Below the pieces are notes generated by a model. That model saw only the letters and a list, made by a program, of their open reading frames with translations, was not told the DNA's origin and did not search any database. From Undibacterium sp. (lineage in GTDB: Bacteria > Pseudomonadota > Gammaproteobacteria > Burkholderiales > Burkholderiaceae): a stretch of DNA of 14,094 bases. The translations under genes and the position numbers were made by a program. The stretch is taken from assembly GCA_014376575.1 (NCBI GenBank), contig JACMRF010000100.1, positions 1 to 14,094 on the forward strand, read 5' to 3'. How positions within the stretch are numbered: the first letter of the stretch is position 1; each line of letters begins with the position of its first letter. Shown here piece after piece: positions 7,001-12,451 of this stretch.

Positions 7001-9283
7001 ATGAATCTTTCCGACAACCATTCTGCACTTCCCGCCAACACTGAAGAACCAGTTTTGCGCTCGATTACGTCCAAAACAAAAAAAAGTTTCGCAACACATT
7101 CCTCAAAAGAACCCCCGCCTCATCCGCAAGCCGCGAACGTTGCCTCAATCACTGAATTAGCTAACACGCTTTCCGAATATCTCTCTCCACACGATTTAAA
7201 ATTAGTTAGGGAAGCATATCGTTTTTCGGACGAAATGCATCTTGGCCAGATAAGAAAATCTGGAGAACCTTACATCTCCCATCCGATTGCTGTCGCAGAA
7301 ATTTGCGCGGAATGGAAACTCGATGTGCAAGCTATTATGGCAGCGCTCTTGCATGATGTCATGGAAGATCAGGATGTAAAAAAGGAAGAGCTCATAGAGC
7401 GTTTTGGTGCGCCTGTGGCAGCACTGGTCGACGGATTATCAAAACTAGAAAAAATTGAATTCCAAAGTCAGATAGAAGCACAAGCAGAAAATTTTCGTAA
7501 AATGCTCTTGGCGATGGCGCGAGACGTGCGAGTTATCTTGGTTAAACTTGCAGACCGTCTGCACAACATGCGCACCTTGGGTGCCATGTCAGCGGAAAAA
7601 CAGCGCCGCATCGCCCGCGAAACCATGGAAGTTTACGTGCCAATCGCGCACCGGCTTGGGTTAAACAATATCTACCGCGAATTACAAGACCTGGCCTTTG
7701 CACACAGTTATCCTATGCGTTATCGCACTTTGGCAAAAGCAGTGAAATCGGCCAGAGGAAACCGTCGTGAAGTCGTCAACAAAATCATGCTAAGTGTCAC
7801 GACCGCGTTGGCAGATGCTAATTTACATGCGCAAGTTTACGGCAGAGAGAAGACACTGTACGGCATCTATTGCAAAATGCGCGACAAACAATTGAGCTTT
7901 TCTCAAGTGCTTGACGTCTATGGATTCCGTATTGTCGTAGACAATTTCCCCAATAGTTATTATGCGCTAGGCACTTTGCATGCGCTGTACAAACCGATGC
8001 CGGGCAAATTCAAGGATTATATTGCCATCCCAAAATCGAATGGATATCAATCCCTGCATACGACACTGATTGGCCCTTATGGCACGCCAGTAGAATTTCA
8101 AATTCGTACCGAAGACATGCACCACGTAGCAGAATCTGGCGTCGCTGCACATTGGCTATACAAAAATGAAGGCGGTAGCCTGACAGATTTGCAGCAACGT
8201 ACGCACGCCTGGTTGCAATCGTTATTGGATATTCAGAAGCAAACTGGTGACTCTGCTGAGTTTCTTGAGCATGTCAAGATCGACTTATTTCCCGACTCTG
8301 TCTATGTATTCACTCCAAAATCAAGAATTATCGCGTTACCGCGCGGTGCTACCGCATTGGATTTTGCCTATACTATTCATACGGATATCGGAGACCAAGC
8401 CATTGCGACGAGGATCAATAATGAACCCGTCCCACTTCGCTCGGAATTAAAGAATGGCGATATTATTGAAATCATCACCTCATCAAATTCACGCCCAACA
8501 CCTAACTGGCTGACCTATGTGCGCACGGGAAAAGCACGCTCAGCAATACGGCACTATTTACGAACAATCAACCTCAATGAATCAACCGAACTTGGTAAAC
8601 AATTGCTCGCGCAAGCATTGATCGCAGTTCATCTTAATCCGGAGTTGCCTAAATCTTTAGTAGATAAGCTACTCAATGAATCAAGCGCCATTACATTAGA
8701 AGAAATACAAACGGATATTGGCATCGGCAAACGCATGGCAGCTTTGGTGGCAAGACATATTCTTGATCTAGTTGAAGATGACTCGCCTTCGATTCCGTTT
8801 CAGCTTTTTGAAGGTGAAAAAAATAGCAAGCCAGATCCTGTGATTATCTATGGTAGCGAAGGCGTTTCTGTACAACTTGCACCATGTTGCTTGCCAATAC
8901 CAGGTGACGGCATTATTGGCCAACTTAAACGAGATCAAGGATTAGTTGTTCACAAGGACGATTGCATCAACGCGACACGGATGCAGGTAAAAGAGCCGGA
9001 TCGCTGGATTGATGTCAGTTGGGGCGAAGATTTAAATCGTCGCTTTGATTGCCGCATCACGGTCATGGTCAATAACCAGCGCGGTGCATTGGCGCGTATT
9101 GCCGCAGAAATTGGTGAGTCAGACGTCAACATTAGTCATGTCAGTATGGAAGATGGCCAATCTAATGACATGACAAATATTCATTTCACTATACAAATTG
9201 AAAATCGAACACATTTGGCACGCTTGATACGCAACGTCAAACATCTGGCAGGTGTAAGCAAAATCTGGCGCGATCATTTGTGA
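7001..9283 (+). CDS. spoT: Bifunctional (p)ppGpp synthetase/hydrolase, SpoT/Rel type
   Basis: The 760-residue protein makes and hydrolyses the alarmones pppGpp/ppGpp. Domains in order: the HD hydrolase (about 70-205) with H94, H118-D119 in LLHDVMED, and D185 in ADRLHNMRTLG, all intact; the synthetase (about 280-390) with YGREKTLYGIYCKMRDK, then YIAIPKSNGYQSLHT and VEFQIRTEDMH; a TGS domain (about 425-490); a Cys-rich segment with C629-C630; and a C-terminal ACT domain (about 685-760). The loop that separates synthetase-only RelA (ExDD) from bifunctional enzymes (RxKD) reads KFKD at 336-339, i.e. the basic, bifunctional type. The first ~46 residues are a poorly conserved extension, so a later start is possible. 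It starts 44 bases after rpoZ, with a modest GGGA at 6987-6990. Rel would be an equally fair name. Confidence 0.95.
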   Translation: MNLSDNHSALPANTEEPVLRSITSKTKKSFATHSSKEPPPHPQAANVASITELANTLSEYLSPHDLKLVREAYRFSDEMHLGQIRKSGEPYISHPIAVAEICAEWKLDVQAIMAALLHDVMEDQDVKKEELIERFGAPVAALVDGLSKLEKIEFQSQIEAQAENFRKMLLAMARDVRVILVKLADRLHNMRTLGAMSAEKQRRIARETMEVYVPIAHRLGLNNIYRELQDLAFAHSYPMRYRTLAKAVKSARGNRREVVNKIMLSVTTALADANLHAQVYGREKTLYGIYCKMRDKQLSFSQVLDVYGFRIVVDNFPNSYYALGTLHALYKPMPGKFKDYIAIPKSNGYQSLHTTLIGPYGTPVEFQIRTEDMHHVAESGVAAHWLYKNEGGSLTDLQQRTHAWLQSLLDIQKQTGDSAEFLEHVKIDLFPDSVYVFTPKSRIIALPRGATALDFAYTIHTDIGDQAIATRINNEPVPLRSELKNGDIIEIITSSNSRPTPNWLTYVRTGKARSAIRHYLRTINLNESTELGKQLLAQALIAVHLNPELPKSLVDKLLNESSAITLEEIQTDIGIGKRMAALVARHILDLVEDDSPSIPFQLFEGEKNSKPDPVIIYGSEGVSVQLAPCCLPIPGDGIIGQLKRDQGLVVHKDDCINATRMQVKEPDRWIDVSWGEDLNRRFDCRITVMVNNQRGALARIAAEIGESDVNISHVSMEDGQSNDMTNIHFTIQIENRTHLARLIRNVKHLAGVSKIWRDHL

Positions 9284-9292
9284 TTTTTGCTC

Positions 9293-9316
9293 AACGGCAT
9301 ATGTTCATATACCGTT
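9293..9316. terminator. Stem-loop between convergent spoT and DUF3422 genes
   Basis: Arms AACGGCATATG (9293-9303) and CATATACCGTT (9306-9316) pair over 11 positions with one mismatch, which becomes a G-U pair when read from the minus strand. It lies in the 52-base gap between the converging stops. No clear T-run follows on either side, so it is at best a weak bidirectional terminator or a message-stabilising hairpin. Confidence 0.45.
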
Positions 9317-9335
9317 TCGCTGAACAAAACCTAAA

Positions 9336-10694
9336 TTAATGATGCAGTCGTTGATGCACTCGTCGCAAGCCCAACCAAACAGCACCGGCAATAACAGGTA
9401 TTAATAAGCCAGTGACAAGATCGGGATTAATCTGAACGCCAACCGCTTTCAAGCCTTTGCCTGCGTACTGAGACAAACCGGCAACGTAATATGTGATCGC
9501 CGCCACCGACAGCCCCTCAACTGCCTGTTGTAGACGCAATTGCTGTGCGGCACGCTTGTTCATCGATTGCAAAATTTTACGGTTTTGCTGCTCTTGTACG
9601 ATACCTACTCTGGTACGTAGTAAATCATTGGTATGGGCAATGCGATCAGCCAACCCCTCTTGACGACGCACAATCGCCTCACAGGTATTCATAGCAGGTG
9701 CCAATCGTCGATCCATGAACTCACTGATAGTTGGCACGCCTTCAATTCTAAACTCCCGTAGCTCGTCTATTCGCGCTTGCACCAAACTAAAATATGCTTT
9801 GGATGCAGAGAAGCGATAGTTATTTTCCATAGATAGTTTTTCTATGCGGGCGGCAAGAACCGTAATTTGGCGCAACAAAATCTGCTCCGAATCTGTATCG
9901 TCATTCTCATCAGTGCCAATGGCAATATTGCCGCGCAAGGTCATGGCCGCGGTCAACTTTACCAATTCATTTTCTATTGCAGCTAAAACTGGTGCTGCTT
10001 TTTGGGCGTGAGGCAAACCCAACAATGCCATCATCCGATAAGTCTCAATCTCAAGTAAACGCTGCACAATGCGTCCGGCCTGCTGGTCTAAAAACCCCTG
10101 ATCTTTAACGATGAAACGACTAAACCCGTCTGCCTGGATCAAAAAATCAGTCCACACCTGGCCGCGCTGAAGCACCTGGCTACCGACTAAGACACTACCT
10201 TCCAGAGTTTGTCGGATTGGCGACGGCGCGTCACCTGAGCTATCGTCATCTTTGATTAGTACTACATGCGCCGCAACCATGACTTTGCCACGCAAATCTA
10301 GTAGCCATTGCTGCGGAAGATGGCCAATAGGCACCCGAGTCAAGGCGTGCGCTACGCCTTGACCTGACACAACTTCACCATGTTCATTCTCAACAAAAGT
10401 GTAAGTAGCAAATTCAGTATGGCATTCCCACTTCAAGCGAAATCGGCCAAAGTCATGAAAAAAATACTTTGCCTCACCAGCCGGAGAAGCAACGCCAAAA
10501 TAGGTACAGAATGCAGCTAAAATTTCATGTTGAGTTTGCAAATTATCAGCTTCAGCACTGCTCTCATTTTTTGCATATACCGCCAGATGGGTGACTGCTT
10601 CTGGCGCACGAAGACGTAACGATGGACGAGAGTGGATTTCCGCAGCAAGCGGAATCCTCAAAGGATGGTTTAACTGCGCGTAGGAGATACTCAT
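9336..10694 (-). CDS. DUF3422 family membrane-anchored protein, function unknown
   Basis: This 452-residue protein matches the DUF3422 family as I know it, chiefly by its opening NHPLRIPLAAEIHSRPSLRL and its C-terminal AAQQLRLQQAVEGLSVAAIT. No enzyme motif is visible. The long central part is soluble and rich in predicted helix. A helical, likely coiled region lies at about 270-390. Two hydrophobic segments close the protein (about 393-409 and 427-443), separated by a short loop, followed by a basic tail (RRVHQRLHH). This suggests anchoring by a C-terminal hairpin with the bulk on the cytoplasmic side. There is no signal peptide. It starts 48 bases after the greB stop on the same strand, so the two are probably co-transcribed. 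Its role is not known. Confidence 0.85.
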   Translation of the reverse strand: MSISYAQLNHPLRIPLAAEIHSRPSLRLRAPEAVTHLAVYAKNESSAEADNLQTQHEILAAFCTYFGVASPAGEAKYFFHDFGRFRLKWECHTEFATYTFVENEHGEVVSGQGVAHALTRVPIGHLPQQWLLDLRGKVMVAAHVVLIKDDDSSGDAPSPIRQTLEGSVLVGSQVLQRGQVWTDFLIQADGFSRFIVKDQGFLDQQAGRIVQRLLEIETYRMMALLGLPHAQKAAPVLAAIENELVKLTAAMTLRGNIAIGTDENDDTDSEQILLRQITVLAARIEKLSMENNYRFSASKAYFSLVQARIDELREFRIEGVPTISEFMDRRLAPAMNTCEAIVRRQEGLADRIAHTNDLLRTRVGIVQEQQNRKILQSMNKRAAQQLRLQQAVEGLSVAAITYYVAGLSQYAGKGLKAVGVQINPDLVTGLLIPVIAGAVWLGLRRVHQRLHH

Positions 10695-10742
10695 TTGTCA
10701 TTGAAGGATAGTTTACAATTCTTTGTCGCTCGATAAGCAAGT

Positions 10743-11291
10743 TCATTCTGGATAATCGACTTGCAAGATAATTAGTTCATCAACGCCTGCGGGCGTATTT
10801 AAAGTCACAGAATCGCCTGTTCTGGCCTTGATCAGCGCACGTGCGACTGGTGATATCCAACTAATTTTCCCTTTCAGCGGATCAAACTCATCAACGCCAA
10901 CAATAGTGACAGTAACGCTCTCGCCTGATTGGTTTTCATAAATAACCGTCGCACCAAAAAAAATCTGATCCGATCCATGATGAATGCGAGGATCAAAAAC
11001 TTCCGCAATATCAAGCCGTTTAGTTAAAAAGTAAATGCGTCGATCTATTTCTCTCAAGCGACGTTTGCCATAAATATAATCGCCATTTTCAGAACGATCT
11101 CCATTAGACGCTGCCCAATGAACGATGTTTACCACTTCAGGCCGGTCGACATCAATTAACCGCAGTAATTCAGTCTTCATGCGCAGATGGCCAGCTGGAG
11201 TCATATAATTTTTAACCCCGGCAGGAATCTCAGGAGCAGCGACATCCTGATCCTCCTCTTGCTCGGTTTCTTTAACAAATGCTTTATTCAT
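10743..11291 (-). CDS. greB: Transcription elongation factor GreB
   Basis: GreB inserts its coiled-coil tip into the RNA polymerase secondary channel and stimulates cleavage of backtracked RNA, rescuing stalled complexes. The 182-residue protein has the N-terminal coiled coil with the acidic tip GDRSENGDYIYGKRR, including D65 and E68, then RLREIDRRIYFLTKRL, and the FKBP-like C-terminal domain (about 110-182) with ISWISPVARALIKARTGD and the ending VDYPE. The YIYGKRR and REIDRR pattern is that of GreB rather than GreA. An acidic N-terminal stretch (about 8-20) makes it longer than E. coli GreB (158). The start has only a weak ribosome binding site. A TACAAT box at 11302-11297 on the minus strand is so close that a very short leader is possible. 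DUF3422 follows downstream. Confidence 0.95.
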   Translation of the reverse strand: MNKAFVKETEQEEDQDVAAPEIPAGVKNYMTPAGHLRMKTELLRLIDVDRPEVVNIVHWAASNGDRSENGDYIYGKRRLREIDRRIYFLTKRLDIAEVFDPRIHHGSDQIFFGATVIYENQSGESVTVTIVGVDEFDPLKGKISWISPVARALIKARTGDSVTLNTPAGVDELIILQVDYPE

Positions 11292-11319
11292 CTTGCCATT
11301 GTAGCGGACTTATTTAGGC

Positions 11320-11336
11320 AATACGCTAGCATCGAT
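11320..11336. repeat. 17-base element, copy 1 (upstream of greB)
   Basis: This 17-base stretch, AATACGCTAGCATCGAT, differs at one position from a stretch at 12418-12434 in front of the cyclase gene. It contains the palindromic cores GCTAGC and ATCGAT. It lies 29 bases upstream of the greB start. A shared regulator site is possible but not shown. Confidence 0.4.
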
Positions 11337-11382
11337 AAAAGCCTTCCTGGACTGAAAAAAACCACTTCAAATGCGACATTCT

Positions 11383-11568
11383 TCATCCATGCCAAGCCCA
11401 ACACATAACATCCATGCGGGTTACAAGCAACAAAAGCCCGAAAAGGCCGATGGCCATTGCGTGAGTGGCCGCTATACTTTCTTCACGCAGAACACATATG
11501 GCGGCTACGTTAGGCGACTCTTTAACTTTGGCATGCCATTGATAAATTTTGCCAAAAATACTCTCCAT
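11383..11568 (-). CDS. Possible small membrane protein upstream of greB
   Basis: From the ATG at 11568 to a TGA at 11385-11383, the minus strand encodes 61 residues, starting MESIFGKIYQWHAKVKES. A single hydrophobic segment (AMAIGLFGLLLLV, about 35-47) would form one membrane helix, flanked by basic and Trp-rich ends (RMDVMCWAWHG). Extending back to a TTG at 11595 would add nine residues. There is no clear ribosome binding site at either start. It lies 91 bases before greB on the same strand, in a 414-base stretch that otherwise lacks a gene. I know no matching family. It may be a real small protein, a decayed gene end, or chance. Confidence 0.27.
   Translation of the reverse strand: MESIFGKIYQWHAKVKESPNVAAICVLREESIAATHAMAIGLFGLLLLVTRMDVMCWAWHG
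11452..11489. repeat. Nested inverted repeats in the greB/regulator intergenic region
   Basis: Two inverted repeats interleave here: GGCCA (11452-11456) with TGGCC (11466-11470), and TGCGTGA (11458-11464) with TCACGCA (11483-11489). They are mutually exclusive pairings. The stretch overlaps the possible small minus-strand ORF, so the repeats may be incidental. No T-run follows. Confidence 0.3.
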
Positions 11569-11614
11569 CGCAATACAATATTGACGCAAATTCAAATATT
11601 TTAATATGAGATGA

Positions 11615-11643
11615 TTACCGTAGGCTCTCTTACCTTATAGAAT
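11615..11643 (+). promoter_or_regulatory. Candidate sigma-70 promoter for the response regulator gene
   Basis: A -10-like TAGAAT (11638-11643, five of six consensus bases) follows a weak -35-like TTACCG (11615-11620, three of six) with a 17-base spacer. Transcription would start near 11650, giving a leader of about 55 bases before the ATG at 11706. The Shine-Dalgarno AAGG at 11695-11698 is well spaced. Read by eye from consensus only. Confidence 0.4.
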
Positions 11644-11702
11644 GTTAGCCTAGCGATGCCGTAACAACCGCAATTTACAAACCATATTTAACTCAAGGTA
11701 AG
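11621..11702 (+). promoter_or_regulatory. Interleaved pairing elements that could mask the regulator's ribosome binding site
   Basis: TAGGCT (11621-11626) is complementary to AGCCTA (11647-11652). Between them, CTTACCTT (11629-11636) is perfectly complementary to AAGGTAAG (11695-11702), which contains the Shine-Dalgarno of the response regulator. The order fits an H-type pseudoknot in a leader RNA. It would form only if transcription starts upstream of about 11620, which conflicts with the candidate promoter at 11615-11643. As DNA, the same repeats could be protein sites. Confidence 0.3.
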
Positions 11703-11705
11703 TGC

Positions 11706-12353
11706 ATGTCAGAAAATGCAGCAATCAAAATACTGATCATTGACGATCATGCCGTTGTACGTGAAGGTTTAAAGCAAATCATCAACAACACACACGATAT
11801 GATGGTCGTTGGCGAAGCCGAAACTGGCTTAGAGGCAATCAAATTATCTCGTACAGTAGAGTGCCGCATTATGTTGCTAGAGATTGCCCTCGCTGATCGC
11901 AATGGCATTGAAGTATTAAAGCAAATCAAAAAAGAATCCCCACATATTTCTATCATCATGTTTTCAAGCCATCGTGAAGATCAATATGCGGTTCGTGCAC
12001 TAAAATCAGGAGCATCTGGCTACCTCAACAAACAAAGCTCTATGTCACAAATTGTTGCTGCGATTAAGCAAGTTGCTTCAGGACTCAAATACATTAGTCC
12101 GGCACTTGCCCAGGAGATGGCAAATAATCTTAATCAAGAATACGAAGGCGAGCTGCACAAGACGCTGTCTGATCGTGAGTTTCAGACATTGACCATGATC
12201 GCATCAGGCAAAAGCGTCAGTGACATCGCCAAGGAATTGTCACTTTCTGTCAAAACTATCAGCGAATATCGTGCACGATTATTATTTAAAATGAAACTAC
12301 GACACAATGCAGAACTGACGCACTATGCAATCAAGAACGAGCTGGTAGAATAA
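11706..12353 (+). CDS. NarL/FixJ-type response regulator with Glu at the phospho-acceptor site
   Basis: This 215-residue DNA-binding protein has an N-terminal receiver domain (about 7-122) and a C-terminal LuxR-type helix-turn-helix (about 150-212; LSDREFQTLTMIASGKS, then IAKELSLSVKTISEYRARL). The receiver keeps the acidic pair D13-D14, the Ser/Thr switch position (S87) and the conserved lysine K109 in GYLNKQ. The expected phospho-acceptor Asp, normally in an LLD motif, is Glu at 59 (MLLEIALADRNG; codon GAG at 11880-11882). Such a protein may be fixed in an active-like state or be controlled without phosphorylation. The helix-turn-helix appears intact. No histidine kinase is nearby; a diguanylate cyclase gene starts 98 bases downstream on the same strand. 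The ATG is supported by AAGG at 11695-11698. Resemblance to GacA/UvrY is only at family level. Confidence 0.93.
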   Translation: MSENAAIKILIIDDHAVVREGLKQIINNTHDMMVVGEAETGLEAIKLSRTVECRIMLLEIALADRNGIEVLKQIKKESPHISIIMFSSHREDQYAVRALKSGASGYLNKQSSMSQIVAAIKQVASGLKYISPALAQEMANNLNQEYEGELHKTLSDREFQTLTMIASGKSVSDIAKELSLSVKTISEYRARLLFKMKLRHNAELTHYAIKNELVE

Positions 12354-12417
12354 ATAAGATTTATCTACCCTCAGTACATTCCAAAATCCATATCAAGATC
12401 GTTCATAAAAATACTAA

Positions 12418-12434
12418 AATACGCTAGCAACGAT
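12418..12434. repeat. 17-base element, copy 2 (upstream of the cyclase gene)
   Basis: AATACGCTAGCAACGAT matches the stretch at 11320-11336 in 16 of 17 positions, in the same orientation. It ends 17 bases before the cyclase start codon, right after a TAAAAT that could be a -10 box (12415-12420). Confidence 0.4.
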
Positions 12435-12451
12435 GTCCGCCGAAAGAGTTC

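Noticed and set aside
11385..11460. Possible small RNA with terminator (GCCC...GGC with nearby T-run on the minus strand)
   Set aside because: The stem is only about three base pairs and lies inside the possible small ORF; not enough to support an RNA gene.
11371..11604. Plus-strand 77-residue open frame before the response regulator
   Set aside because: No ribosome binding site, no recognisable family, and a less protein-like composition than the opposite strand.
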